The translations under genes and the position numbers were made by a program. Source: Dickeya chrysanthemi NCPPB 402 (GTDB lineage Bacteria > Pseudomonadota > Gammaproteobacteria > Enterobacterales > Enterobacteriaceae). From it: a DNA stretch of 64,000 nt. Numbering within the stretch: the stretch's first letter is position 1; each line of letters begins with the position of its first letter. The notes below the pieces were generated by a model that was given only the letters and a program-made list of their open reading frames with translations, made no database searches and was not told where the DNA came from. The stretch is taken from assembly GCF_000406105.1 (NCBI RefSeq), contig NZ_CM001974.1, forward strand, positions 691,685 to 755,684, read 5' to 3'. Shown piece after piece: positions 8,426-16,708 of this stretch.

Positions 8426-9561
8426 TAAAACAGTGTGGAATAAATGGCGTGAACGTCTTGCGCCGTCACGGCGGTCGGGACGTTCTTCATCAGCCGTTGT
8501 ACCTGCAAGGCGGATTCCACCAGATACGGCAGGTGATCCGGGCTTATCCCCAACTGTTGCAGCGAAGACGGCAGGTTTAGTCGTTTCACCAGCGCGGTGA
8601 AGTAATCCACCAGCGCCGCGGCTTTCTGTTCGGTAGAGAGCGACAGGTCGGCGTCCGGCAGCAGGTCATAGGCTTGCGCGAATTTTTCTGCTGCGGCGTG
8701 CTGCACAAAGCGCATGCACGGCGCCAGCAGAATGGCATTCGCCACCCCGTGTGGAATGTGGTATTTGCCGCCCAACGGGTAAGACATGGCATGTACCAGA
8801 TGGGTGCCGGAATGGGCGATAGCGGCGCCGCCATAGTAAGAGGCCCACAGCATATTCAGGCGGGCTTCCAGATTGTCCGGCTCGTTCACCGCGGTTTCGA
8901 TATTGGCGAACAGCTTTTTCATGCCGATCAGCGCATAGTTGTCGGCCACCGGGTTGGCGATGGTGGCGGTGAAGCATTCGATCAGATGGCACAGGGCGTC
9001 AATGCCGGTCGACGCGGCGATGTGCGCCGGCATACTGGTGGTCAGTTCCGGCACCAGTGCGACGTAATCCGGCAGCATCACCGGGGTGATAATCCCGACT
9101 TTGGTTTCTTTCTCCGGAATCGCCAGAATGGCGTTCGGCGTGGCTTCGGAGCCGGTGCCGGCGGTGGTCGGGATCAGCAGGGAGGTGGTGCGGCGCGTCG
9201 GTTTGCGACCTTCCAGCAGGCTATCGAGCGTGATGCCTTCCTCGCCGGCGCACAGCAGCGACAGCAGTTTGGCGACGTCCAGTACGCTGCCGCCGCCCAC
9301 GCCGACGATCAGGTCCGGCTGTGTGGCGGGCAACTGCTGCAGCACGGCGGCTACATCATGCTGGCTGGGTTCGGCCGGCACGTTATCAATCAGGGAAAAT
9401 TGCGGCACGCCGGCCTTCAGTTGTGCGATCAACGCCTGTACTCCGGCCAATCCCACGATATTCCTGTCCGTCACCAACAGTACGTGCTGCCTGCCGCGCA
9501 GGAGGTAGCTCAGATCCTGAAGTGCCTGATAACCGCTGATGAGGGTGCTGTTGATATTCAT
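8425..9561 (-). CDS. Iron-containing (group III) alcohol dehydrogenase
   Basis: 378 residues from the ATG at 9561, preceded by AAGG at suitable spacing; an in-frame start 60 bp upstream would run into the operator-like inverted repeat. The NAD-binding GGGSVLD is at 89-95. Metal ligands are Asp188 and His192 (GIDALCH), His257 (VHAMSYPLGG) and His271 (HGVANA). It probably interconverts an aldehyde and alcohol or oxidises a hydroxy-acid intermediate. It is the first gene of the leftward operon, divergent from the DUF1537 kinase. Family assignment is firm; substrate unknown. Confidence 0.9.
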   Translation of the reverse strand: MNINSTLISGYQALQDLSYLLRGRQHVLLVTDRNIVGLAGVQALIAQLKAGVPQFSLIDNVPAEPSQHDVAAVLQQLPATQPDLIVGVGGGSVLDVAKLLSLLCAGEEGITLDSLLEGRKPTRRTTSLLIPTTAGTGSEATPNAILAIPEKETKVGIITPVMLPDYVALVPELTTSMPAHIAASTGIDALCHLIECFTATIANPVADNYALIGMKKLFANIETAVNEPDNLEARLNMLWASYYGGAAIAHSGTHLVHAMSYPLGGKYHIPHGVANAILLAPCMRFVQHAAAEKFAQAYDLLPDADLSLSTEQKAAALVDYFTALVKRLNLPSSLQQLGISPDHLPYLVESALQVQRLMKNVPTAVTAQDVHAIYSTLF

Positions 9562-9599
9562 ACTGATACCTTGTCTTTTTGCTGTGACTTCAGCTGGAT

Positions 9600-9625
9600 A
9601 GATGTGATTTTTTTCAATCACATCT
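9600..9625. promoter_or_regulatory. Perfect 10-bp inverted repeat, candidate DeoR-type operator
   Basis: AGATGTGATT (9600-9609), a TTTTTC spacer and AATCACATCT (9616-9625) form a perfect inverted repeat 39 bp upstream of the Fe-ADH start, in the divergent promoter region. The DeoR-family regulator at the end of the rightward operon is the obvious candidate ligand. The GTGA/TCAC halves are 10 bp apart rather than 6, so it is not a normal CRP site. Confidence 0.75.
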
Positions 9626-9719
9626 CCATTTTGTGACGGAAAAAAATCGTTTTTCTCGCATTCTGTGGGCTAATTTATAGGTTAAATTGGTTTTGAATAA
9701 TTTGATGTTGCTCACATAT

Positions 9720-9733
9720 AATCAAACGTGATT
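9720..9733. promoter_or_regulatory. Second operator-like inverted repeat before the kinase gene
   Basis: AATCA-AACG-TGATT sits 45 bp upstream of the kinase ATG. It shares the TGATT/AATCA core with the larger repeat at 9600-9625 but in the opposite order of halves, so it may be a weaker site for the same regulator. Confidence 0.45.
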
Positions 9734-9777
9734 CAATATAATCATTTTCAGGTAATCGAACTGATTGGAGAACGGCT

Positions 9778-11067
9778 ATGCCGGACGACGGGCGTGACCT
9801 CACCCGCATCATGGTGGTGGCGGATGACTTTACCGGCGCGAACGATGCAGGCGTCGGGCTGGCGCTGCAAGGGGCGCGGGTGAATGTGATGTTTGACGCC
9901 ACGGCGATCCATACCGGGCAGGCGGATGACGCGTTGGTGGTCAATACCGATAGCCGTGCTGTTACGGCGTCGCTGGCGGCGGAGCGCACCGCGCAGGCGG
10001 TGGCACTGTGGCGTAAAACCGGCGCCCGCGGCTGGATCGTTAAAAAAGTGGATTCCACCTTGCGTGGTAACCCAGGTGCAGAAATTGAAGCGGTATTGAA
10101 CGCCGCCGATTTATCGCTGGCATTGATTGCCCCTGCCGCCCCGGCGTTGGGCCGCATTACCCGCGATGGTCAGGTATGGGTGCATGGCGTATTACTGACG
10201 GATACCGAGTTCGCCAGCGACCCGAAAACGCCGGTGCGTTCGGCATCTATCGGTGAGCGGCTGGCGGAACAGACGGCGCTGGCTCAGGCGACGCTCTCTC
10301 TGCACGAGGTGCGCGCCGACTTTCTGGCCGCGCGGCTGCAACAACTCAGCGATAGCGGAGTCCGGCTGGTGGTGCTGGATGCGGAGTGTCAGCAGGATCT
10401 CGAGCGGATTGTTGCCGCCGCCGCCCGGTTGGCAGAAAAGCCGTTGCTGGTCGGGTCGGCCGGGTTGAGCGAGGCGCTGGCGCAGTCGCTGGCGTTTCCG
10501 ACACCGTGCCGTGCTTTGCTGGCGGTGATTGGTTCGATGAGCGAAATCGCTCAATTGCAGATTAAGGCGGTCAGCCAGCGGCCTGATGTCGAGCTGATCG
10601 ATTTGGATATCGCCGGGTTATTGACGGCCGACGAAGGGATGCTGGCGCAGACCGGTCGGCAGGCGGCGGCGGTGCTGGCGGCGGGGCGTCACTGCGTGAT
10701 TCGAACCTGCCGCGACGATAATCAGCGGTTTGAGGTAGACAGTCTGTGTCAGCGCTACGGCATGAGTCGCCAGCAACTGGGCGAGACCATCAGCCGTCGT
10801 CTGGGGGAATTGACGCGGCGTATTGTGCAGCGGCAACGACCGGGCGGGCTCTATTTATCCGGTGGGGATATCGCCATTGCAGCGGCGACCGCGCTACGGG
10901 CCAGCGGATTCCGCATCAAAGGACAGATTGCTTCCTGCGTCCCCTGGGGACGTTTGCTGGACAGTCTGGTGGGCGATATTCCGGTAATGACGAAAGCGGG
11001 CGGGTTTGGCGATGAAGCCACCCTGCTGAATGTATTGCGTTTTATTGAGGAGAGCGTGTGTGAGTAA
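9778..11067 (+). CDS. Four-carbon acid sugar kinase (DUF1537; OtnK/DtnK type)
   Basis: 429 residues. The N-terminal signature [13 protein letters not shown] (13-25) and C-terminal [10 protein letters not shown] identify the DUF1537 kinase family, in which OtnK and DtnK phosphorylate D-erythronate, L-/D-threonate or related 2-ketoacids with ATP. The partner gene overlaps it by 8 bp and encodes the PdxA2-type dehydrogenase that normally acts on the phosphorylated product. GGAGA precedes the ATG. The full substrate is likely a longer acid sugar degraded by the divergent operon, with this pair handling a four-carbon fragment (inference). Confidence 0.9.
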   Translation: MPDDGRDLTRIMVVADDFTGANDAGVGLALQGARVNVMFDATAIHTGQADDALVVNTDSRAVTASLAAERTAQAVALWRKTGARGWIVKKVDSTLRGNPGAEIEAVLNAADLSLALIAPAAPALGRITRDGQVWVHGVLLTDTEFASDPKTPVRSASIGERLAEQTALAQATLSLHEVRADFLAARLQQLSDSGVRLVVLDAECQQDLERIVAAAARLAEKPLLVGSAGLSEALAQSLAFPTPCRALLAVIGSMSEIAQLQIKAVSQRPDVELIDLDIAGLLTADEGMLAQTGRQAAAVLAAGRHCVIRTCRDDNQRFEVDSLCQRYGMSRQQLGETISRRLGELTRRIVQRQRPGGLYLSGGDIAIAAATALRASGFRIKGQIASCVPWGRLLDSLVGDIPVMTKAGGFGDEATLLNVLRFIEESVCE

Positions 11068-12040
11068 AATTATTGCGGTAACCATGGGCGACCCGGCGGG
11101 CATCGGTCCGGAGATCATCATCAAATCACTGGCCGAAGGTGATCTGTCCGGCGCGCCGGCGGTGGTGGTGGGCTGCGTACAGACGCTGCGCCGTATTCTG
11201 GCGTTAGGCGTTGTGCCGCAGGTGGAGCTCAATGAAATCGAACGTCCTGCCGATGCACGTTTCGCGCCCGGCGTCATTAACGTGATCAACGAACCGCTGG
11301 ACGACCCGCAGGGCCTGAAGCAAGGGGTGGTGCAGCCACAGGCCGGCGATCTGGCGTATCGTTGCGTAAAACGTGCGACCGAGCTGGCGATGGCCGGTGA
11401 GGTACATGCCATTGCCACCGCACCGCTCAACAAGGAAGCGCTGCACTCCGCCGGGCATCTTTATCCGGGGCACACCGAGCTGCTGGCGAAACTGACCAAC
11501 AGCCGTGACTACGCGATGGTGCTGTACACCGACAAACTGAAAGTGATTCACGTTACTACCCATATTGCGCTGCGCAAATTCCTGGATACGCTGAACCGCG
11601 AGCGGGTGGAAACCGTAATAGCGATGGCGGATACGTTCCTGAAACGCGTGGGTTATCAGGCGCCGCGCATTGCGGTAGCCGGGGTCAACCCGCACGCAGG
11701 CGAAAACGGCTTGTTCGGTGATGAAGAAATTAAGATTGTCGGCCCGTCCATCGAGGCGATGAAAGCCAAAGGCATCGACGCGTACGGCCCGTGCCCGCCG
11801 GATACCGTCTACCTGCAGGCGTATGAGGGGCAATACGACATGGTGGTGGCGATGTACCACGATCAGGGGCATATTCCGCTTAAGCTGCTGGGCTTTTATG
11901 ATGGCGTGAATATCACTGCCGGGTTGCCGTTTATCCGCACCTCCGCGGACCACGGCACCGCGTTTGATATCGCCTGGACAGGTAAAGCGAAGTCTGACAG
12001 CATGGCGATCTCCATCAAACTGGCGATGCAACTGGCCTGA
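11060..12040 (+). CDS. PdxA2-type 4-phospho-threonate/erythronate dehydrogenase
   Basis: 326 residues from a GTG at 11060, which overlaps the kinase stop by 8 bp and has GAGGAGAG upstream; the protein then begins with the family's [18 protein letters not shown]. Metal-binding histidines are visible in [10 protein letters not shown] and [12 protein letters not shown]. PdxA makes an intermediate of pyridoxal phosphate synthesis, but copies next to DUF1537 kinases (PdxA2) oxidatively decarboxylate 4-phosphorylated four-carbon acids to dihydroxyacetone phosphate. The context makes the catabolic role far more likely. Translational coupling to the kinase is expected. Confidence 0.9.
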   Translation: MSKIIAVTMGDPAGIGPEIIIKSLAEGDLSGAPAVVVGCVQTLRRILALGVVPQVELNEIERPADARFAPGVINVINEPLDDPQGLKQGVVQPQAGDLAYRCVKRATELAMAGEVHAIATAPLNKEALHSAGHLYPGHTELLAKLTNSRDYAMVLYTDKLKVIHVTTHIALRKFLDTLNRERVETVIAMADTFLKRVGYQAPRIAVAGVNPHAGENGLFGDEEIKIVGPSIEAMKAKGIDAYGPCPPDTVYLQAYEGQYDMVVAMYHDQGHIPLKLLGFYDGVNITAGLPFIRTSADHGTAFDIAWTGKAKSDSMAISIKLAMQLA

Positions 12041-12120
12041 TAGAATCGTGGAGTCGAGAATCCGTTGAATATGTCGTGGGGTACACATTGACTGATACGT
12101 TGCGTGTAAATGGAGAACGA

Positions 12121-12894
12121 GTGAAAGGACAAAGCCGTCTGGATCAGATTCTGGATTATCTGAAAAGCCATAATCTGGTGACGGTGGATGAACTTGTGAC
12201 GGTCATTGATGCGTCTCCGGCGACGATTCGCCGCGATTTGATCAAGCTTGATGAGCAGGGCGTCATCAGCCGTAGCCACGGCGGGGTGACGCTCAACCGC
12301 TTTATCCCTTCCCAGCCGACCACCAATGAAAAGCTGCAGCGTAGCCTGGCGGAAAAACAGGCTATCGCCCGGCAGGCCGCCACACTGGTGCAGCCGGGCA
12401 ACGCGGTGGTGCTGGATGCCGGCACCACCATGCTGGAGCTGGCGCGTAACCTGACGCATCTGCCGTTGCGGGTGATCACCGCCGATTTGCAGATTGCGCT
12501 GTTTCTCTCCGAGTTTAAGCAGATTGAAGTGACGATCATCGGCGGACGTATCGACGACAGTAGCCAGTCTTGCATCGGCGAGCACGGTCGCCGTTTGCTG
12601 CGTAGCGTCTATCCGGATATCGCGTTTATCAGCTGTAACTCCTGGAGTCTGGAAAAAGGCATCACCACGCCTACCGAAGAAAAAGCCGGCATCAAGCAGG
12701 ATCTGGGCATGAACGCCAGTCGCCGGGTGTTGCTGGCCGATAGCAGCAAATACGGCGCTTACTCGCTGTTTTGCGTCTCGCCGTTGTCTGAACTGACCGA
12801 TATCATTACCGACAGCGCATTGCCGCCAGACGTAGAGCGCCAGTTACGGGCGCAGCCGTTCAATCTGCAACTGGTCAATGTAGCAAGCCGCTGA
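12121..12894 (+). CDS. DeoR/GlpR-family transcriptional regulator
   Basis: 257 residues from the GTG at 12121, which has GGAGA 8-9 bp upstream; an upstream ATG at 12076 and TTG at 12088 add residues not seen in the family. The N-terminal winged helix contains the DeoR recognition segment [14 protein letters not shown]. The C-terminal DeoRC sugar-phosphate sensor domain carries [19 protein letters not shown] and IIGGRID. It probably represses both catabolic operons and is released by a phosphorylated intermediate. It is the third gene of the rightward operon, 80 bp after pdxA2, with a terminator across its stop codon. Confidence 0.9.
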   Translation: MKGQSRLDQILDYLKSHNLVTVDELVTVIDASPATIRRDLIKLDEQGVISRSHGGVTLNRFIPSQPTTNEKLQRSLAEKQAIARQAATLVQPGNAVVLDAGTTMLELARNLTHLPLRVITADLQIALFLSEFKQIEVTIIGGRIDDSSQSCIGEHGRRLLRSVYPDIAFISCNSWSLEKGITTPTEEKAGIKQDLGMNASRRVLLADSSKYGAYSLFCVSPLSELTDIITDSALPPDVERQLRAQPFNLQLVNVASR

Positions 12895-12906
12895 ACAGCG
12901 GCTTTT
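12885..12906 (+). terminator. Rho-independent terminator of the kinase-pdxA2-deoR operon
   Basis: AAGCCGCTG/CAGCGGCTT pair around a very short AA loop and end in four T. The TGA stop codon of the regulator is inside the left arm, so translation and termination are closely linked. Confidence 0.8.
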
Positions 12907-12921
12907 CTTGTCAGCTTTAAA

Positions 12922-12940
12922 CCACCTCCTCGGGAGGTGG
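12922..12940 (-). terminator. GC-rich hairpin downstream of the LOG gene
   Basis: CCACCTCC-TCG-GGAGGTGG is a perfect 8-bp stem followed on the minus strand by TTTAAAG. It lies about 100 bp beyond the LOG gene stop and could end that transcript. The T-run is short. Bases 12941-13041 hold no gene. Confidence 0.4.
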
Positions 12941-13041
12941 TGATTGTTCTGCGGTTTTCCCGGCTCTTTTTGAGGGAACCGGCGCGTTTGGCTAACGAAG
13001 TATGACGAGCATAGGCGGAGGCTTCTCAGCCCGCGCGCCGC

Positions 13042-13608
13042 TTATTTATCCCACTTGGCTTTCGGCGGTTGGTAAGACAAGGCTTTGTCCAACACCGTTT
13101 CAGGATTGTCGGAGACGATCAGCATGTCGAGGTAATCCTGTTTCATGAACCCGTCTCGAACGGTGCGTGCCACGAATTCGATAAAGCCGTCGTAGTAGCC
13201 GTTGACGTTGTACAGGATGCAGGCTTTATGGTGCAGCCCCAGTTGCGCCCAGGTCCATTGCTCGATGATCTCTTCCAGCGTACCGGCGCCGCCCGGTAAC
13301 GCGATGAACACATCCGCCAGTTCTGCCATTTTCGCTTTACGTTCGTGCATGTCTTCGGTGATCACCAGCTCGGTCAGCGCCGGGTGTGCCAGTTCTTTAT
13401 TCACCAGATGCTGAGGGATAACCCCGGTTACCTGACCGCCGCAAGCCAGTGCCGTATCCGCCACCAGTCCCATCAGGCCCACTTTACCGCCGCCGTAGAC
13501 AAGACCGGCGTTTTGGCTGACCAGATAGCGGATGAGAGATTGCGTCTGTTGCTGATAAATCGCGTTGTTACCGGGAGCTGAACCGCAAAATACGCCGAAC
13601 TTCAACAT
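13042..13608 (-). CDS. LOG-family cytokinin riboside monophosphate phosphoribohydrolase
   Basis: 188 residues with both signature motifs of the LOG/TIGR00730 family: GGGKVGLMG near 40-48 and PGGAGTLEE near 105-113. Family members release free cytokinin from cytokinin nucleoside 5'-monophosphates, or hydrolyse AMP and other purine nucleotides at N9; many bacterial copies were once misnamed lysine decarboxylases. It is monocistronic, and AGGAATACT precedes the ATG at 13608. In a plant pathogen a cytokinin link is attractive but unproven; a housekeeping nucleotide role is equally possible. Confidence 0.88.
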   Translation of the reverse strand: MLKFGVFCGSAPGNNAIYQQQTQSLIRYLVSQNAGLVYGGGKVGLMGLVADTALACGGQVTGVIPQHLVNKELAHPALTELVITEDMHERKAKMAELADVFIALPGGAGTLEEIIEQWTWAQLGLHHKACILYNVNGYYDGFIEFVARTVRDGFMKQDYLDMLIVSDNPETVLDKALSYQPPKAKWDK

Positions 13609-13754
13609 AGTATTCCTTCTGTGACCTGAGTTTATCGATGCTGTCTGTCAGATGACGGCGGGAGCGAGTGTGGTAGGCCTTCGCACGATGAACCGGAGCG
13701 TTATCGCGCTATCAGCATAATCGAAACCGGTATGAGGGGCTATCGGACGATAAT

Positions 13755-13785
13755 CAGATTGGATAAGCAGATTGGATAAGCAGAT
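13755..13785. repeat. 13-bp tandem repeat, 2.4 copies
   Basis: CAGATTGGATAAG occurs at 13755-13767 and 13768-13780, with CAGAT following. It lies in the 266-bp gap between the metal-binding protein gene and the LOG gene, which holds no other feature I can support. Confidence 0.85.
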
Positions 13786-13874
13786 AGTGAGTGAGGTGCT
13801 GGCGTGGTGCGGCGGCAAGGGGCACGTTCCGGGTTGCCCGGCGATACCGGGCAACCTGATGACGACTTACTCGC

Positions 13875-14753
13875 TTACTTCATGCCGGCGGCAAGGGTAT
13901 CGACATTATGTTTGAACGCGGCCGTGTAGGTGGCGGCCGGGCCGTTGCCGTCGGTCAGGGCTTCCGGGTAAAGCTCGCCGCCCGGTTGCGCGCCGCTGGC
14001 GTCAGCAATCTGTTTCACCAGGCGCGGGTCGGTCTGGTTCTCAATAAAGTACAGCTTCACCTGTTCTTTCTTGATCTGCTTGATCAGTTTAGCCACGGTT
14101 TTACTGCTGGCCTCCGACTCGGTGGAATAACCGACCGGCGACAGGAAATGCACGCCGTAGGCAGCGGCGAAATAGCCGAATGCGTCATGGCTGGTCAGCA
14201 CTTTGCGTTTTTCTTTAGGCATGGCGGAAAACGTCTGGGTAGCATACTCATCCAGTTGTTGTAGCTGCTGGATATAGCTGTCGCCCTGTTTGCGGTAATC
14301 GTCGGCGTGCTCGGGGTCTGCTTTGACCAGCGCATCGACGATATTGTTGGCGTAGGTGATGCCGTTTTTCATGCTGTTCCAGGCGTGCGGGTCGGTCACC
14401 GTTTTGCCGTCTTCTTCCATTTTCAGCGTTTTGATGCCTTTGGCGGCGGTGATCACCTCGCCTTTGTAACCGGAGGCTTTCACCAGCCGGTCCAGCCAGC
14501 CTTCCAGCCCCAGCCCGTTGACGAACACCACGTCGGCCTGCGACAGGGTTTTGCTGTCTTTCGGCGACGGTTCGAATTCATGCGGGTCGCCGTTCGGTTG
14601 CACCAGGTCGGTCACGTGGACGTGCTGGCCGCCGATATGGCTGACCATGTCGCCCAGCACCGAAAAACTGGCCACCACATTCAGATCTTTTGCCATCGCC
14701 AGCGGGCTTAGCAGCAGGCTGGACAGCGTCATAACCAAAACAGAACGTTTCAT
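13875..14753 (-). CDS. Metal (probably zinc) ABC transporter substrate-binding protein
   Basis: 292 residues with a signal peptide ending around MAKD (residues 20-22). It belongs to cluster A-I/ZnuA-type binding proteins. Likely ligands are His58 (DPHEFEPSP), His123 (DPHAWNSM), His189 (TSHDAFGYF) and Glu264 or Asp268 (YPEALTDG). Histidine at the third position is typical of zinc proteins; manganese PsaA types have Glu there. It lacks the long His-rich loop of E. coli ZnuA. It is the last gene of a four-ORF operon after a Zur-box match and delivers metal in the periplasm to the permease encoded upstream. Confidence 0.88.
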   Translation of the reverse strand: MKRSVLVMTLSSLLLSPLAMAKDLNVVASFSVLGDMVSHIGGQHVHVTDLVQPNGDPHEFEPSPKDSKTLSQADVVFVNGLGLEGWLDRLVKASGYKGEVITAAKGIKTLKMEEDGKTVTDPHAWNSMKNGITYANNIVDALVKADPEHADDYRKQGDSYIQQLQQLDEYATQTFSAMPKEKRKVLTSHDAFGYFAAAYGVHFLSPVGYSTESEASSKTVAKLIKQIKKEQVKLYFIENQTDPRLVKQIADASGAQPGGELYPEALTDGNGPAATYTAAFKHNVDTLAAGMK

Positions 14754-14794
14754 TTTTTCCTCTTTGTCTCTTTGCCATGCACAACCATCCGGTG

Positions 14795-15649
14795 TCAGCG
14801 GCGCGTACGCAACATGCCGCCATTGGAACCAAACAGTACCGAAAAACAGAACAACAGCGTGGTGGTGAGGATCACCGCCGGGCCGGCGGGCAAGTCGGCG
14901 TAATACGACCAGGTCAGCCCCACCAGACTGGCGCAGGCGCCGATACCCACCGCGGTCAACAGCATGACCGGCAGGCGCTGGCTCCAGAAGCGGGCACAGG
15001 CGGCGGGCAACATCATCATGCCGACCGCCATCAGCGTGCCGAGCAACTGGAAGCCCGCCACCAGATTCAGCACCACCAGCGATAAAAACAGGCCGTGGAT
15101 CAGCGCTCGTGATCGGCGCGACAGGATCTTCAGAAAGGTGACGTCGAACGATTCGATCACCAGCGCCCGGTAGATCAACGCCAGCACCAGCACCGAGCAG
15201 GAACTGATGAGGCCGATGGTGATCAGTGCATCGGCGTCGATCGCCAGAATAGAGCCGAACAGCACGTGCAGCAGATCGACGCTGGAACCGCGCAGCGACA
15301 CCAGCGTTACCCCCAGCGCCAGCGAGCCGAGATAGAACCCGGCGAAACTGGCGTCTTCCTTCAGTTCGGTGTGGCGGCTGACCACGCCGGATAGCATCGC
15401 CACCGCCAGCCCGGCGATAAAGCCGCCCACGCCCATCGCCACCAGCGACATGCCGGAAATCAGGTAGCCGGCCGCTACGCCGGGCAATACCGCGTGAGAC
15501 AGCGCATCGCCGATCAGGCTCATGCGGCGCAGCAGCAAAAAACAGCCGAGCGGCGCGGCGCTCAGGGTGAGAGCCAGACAGCCCACCAGCGCCCGACGCA
15601 TAAAACCGAAATCGCCGAACGGTTCGGTCAACAGGTGTATCAACGTCAT
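14795..15649 (-). CDS. Metal ABC transporter permease (ABC-3 family)
   Basis: 284 residues with about eight transmembrane helices, the normal size for ZnuB/MntB/SitC permeases. DALSHAVLPGVAAGYL in the first third is the conserved ABC-3 segment that contacts the ATPase. The ATG at 15649 overlaps the end of the ATPase gene by 4 bp, indicating translational coupling. The gene order (ATPase, permease, binding protein in one direction) differs from the divergent znuA/znuCB of enterobacteria, so this is a second, accessory-type importer. Confidence 0.9.
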   Translation of the reverse strand: MTLIHLLTEPFGDFGFMRRALVGCLALTLSAAPLGCFLLLRRMSLIGDALSHAVLPGVAAGYLISGMSLVAMGVGGFIAGLAVAMLSGVVSRHTELKEDASFAGFYLGSLALGVTLVSLRGSSVDLLHVLFGSILAIDADALITIGLISSCSVLVLALIYRALVIESFDVTFLKILSRRSRALIHGLFLSLVVLNLVAGFQLLGTLMAVGMMMLPAACARFWSQRLPVMLLTAVGIGACASLVGLTWSYYADLPAGPAVILTTTLLFCFSVLFGSNGGMLRTRR

Positions 15650-16365
15650 GGCACCAGCCTCAGTTGCGGCGGGGTAGCCGTGGAAGACGATGAGGAGGGC
15701 AGCACCTCGTGGCTGTCGCCCCAGCGATGGCCTTCCGGGCGGAGCATCAGTACGCGGGGGAAGTGGGTTTCCACCTGTTCCAGGTCGTGCAGCACCGCCA
15801 GAATAGTGCGTCCTTCCTGATGCAACTGCCGGACAACCGTCAGCAATGTACGGGTGGTCTGGGCATCGATACCGGTAAAAGGCTCATCCAGCAGGATAAC
15901 CGGCGACTGCATCACCAGCAGCCGGGCAAACAGTACGCGTTGCAACTGGCCGCCGGAGAGCGTGCCGATGTGTGCCTGTGCGAATGCCGCCATACCGACG
16001 GTATCCAACGCCTCGAGGGCGTGTTTTCGCCACGCATCGGAGATACGGCCGAACATACCGCAATGCGGGGCGCAGCCCATCAGCACCAGATCGTTGACGC
16101 TGAGCGGAAACTGACGATCGAACTCGGTCAGTTGCGGCAGGTAGCCCAGTTGACGGCGTGCCTGCGGCGCCATACAGAAATGACCGCCGAGCGGTGGCAG
16201 CAGACCCGCCAGCGTTTTGAGCAGGGTAGACTTGCCGGTGCCGTTAGCGCCGATAATCGCGGTTAGCGAACCGCTGTCAAAGCATCCGTCCAGCGTGCCC
16301 AGCGGGGGCTGGCCTGGGTAACCAAACATCAGTGTATGCAGTGTGATCGTGTATGGTGCAATCAT
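15646..16365 (-). CDS. Metal ABC transporter ATP-binding protein
   Basis: 239 residues from the ATG at 16365; a longer open frame starts upstream but overlaps the small membrane ORF and lacks family sequence. Walker A is GANGTGKST (about 36-44), the ABC signature LSGGQLQRV, Walker B VILLDEPFTGID and the H-loop HD. The Pro-rich, Ser-run tail (SSSSSTATPP) is unusual. Its start codon overlaps the TGA of the upstream 34-residue ORF (ATGA), so it may depend on translation of that ORF. It drives uptake with the permease. Confidence 0.9.
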   Translation of the reverse strand: MIAPYTITLHTLMFGYPGQPPLGTLDGCFDSGSLTAIIGANGTGKSTLLKTLAGLLPPLGGHFCMAPQARRQLGYLPQLTEFDRQFPLSVNDLVLMGCAPHCGMFGRISDAWRKHALEALDTVGMAAFAQAHIGTLSGGQLQRVLFARLLVMQSPVILLDEPFTGIDAQTTRTLLTVVRQLHQEGRTILAVLHDLEQVETHFPRVLMLRPEGHRWGDSHEVLPSSSSSTATPPQLRLVP

Positions 16366-16466
16366 GCCAGCGCTACCGCCCAATGAATCAAACCCCATAA
16401 CAGCGCCAGCACAACACCGGCGATACCCAGCCGGGCCACAGCGGAAAAAGCGTAAAGACTGGTCAC
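16362..16466 (-). CDS. Small (34-residue) membrane protein coupled to the zinc ABC operon
   Basis: A GTG start at 16466 follows GGGAGGA at ideal spacing, the strongest ribosome binding site in this operon. The product begins (M)TSLYAFSAVARLG and then has one transmembrane helix (AGVVLALLWGLIHWAVALA) to its end. Its TGA overlaps the ATG of the ATPase gene as ATGA, the usual sign of translational coupling. It is the first ORF after the Zur-box match. I do not recognise a family; it could be a small transporter subunit or a leader peptide setting expression of the importer. Confidence 0.65.
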   Translation of the reverse strand: MTSLYAFSAVARLGIAGVVLALLWGLIHWAVALA

Positions 16467-16485
16467 ATCGTCCTCCCATTTATTT

Positions 16486-16507
16486 AAATGTTATAACATA
16501 ACAATTT
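16486..16507. promoter_or_regulatory. Zur box upstream of the zinc ABC operon
   Basis: TGTTAT-AAC-ATAACA at 16489-16503 matches the proteobacterial Zur consensus TGTTATAWTATAACA at 14 of 15 positions, flanked by AAA and ATT. It lies 23 bp upstream of the small ORF start, where repressor binding would block the promoter. It predicts zinc-starvation induction. Bases 16508-16708 hold no supported gene. Confidence 0.85.
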
Positions 16508-16708
16508 TGATGAGGAGGCGGGAGAAGTAAAAAAATGTGTCTGACACATCAGGGGAATGAGGTGTCTAACTTGCCGGGAGAGCACGACCGCATGATGTCA
16601 TCGTCGTTATTCTGGTTTGATTTGAGTGGTGTTGGCGTACAGGGGCGCGAGGCATGTAGCCGCTCGCCCCTGGGTGGCGCAGGGGAAGTGAAGGTCAGGA
16701 GCGAGGCA

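Noticed and set aside
7827..8600. 257-codon plus-strand open frame with LLKQx repeats
   Set aside because: It is antisense to the aldolase gene; the repeats are the 15-bp array read in frame.
9600..9625. CRP site in the catabolic intergenic region
   Set aside because: The TGTGA and TCACA halves are 10 bp apart; CRP needs 6. A dedicated repressor site is more likely.
16640..16672. CAGGGGCG / CGCCCCTG hairpin after the kinase
   Set aside because: No T-run in the kinase direction and a 17-nt loop; not strong enough to call a terminator.
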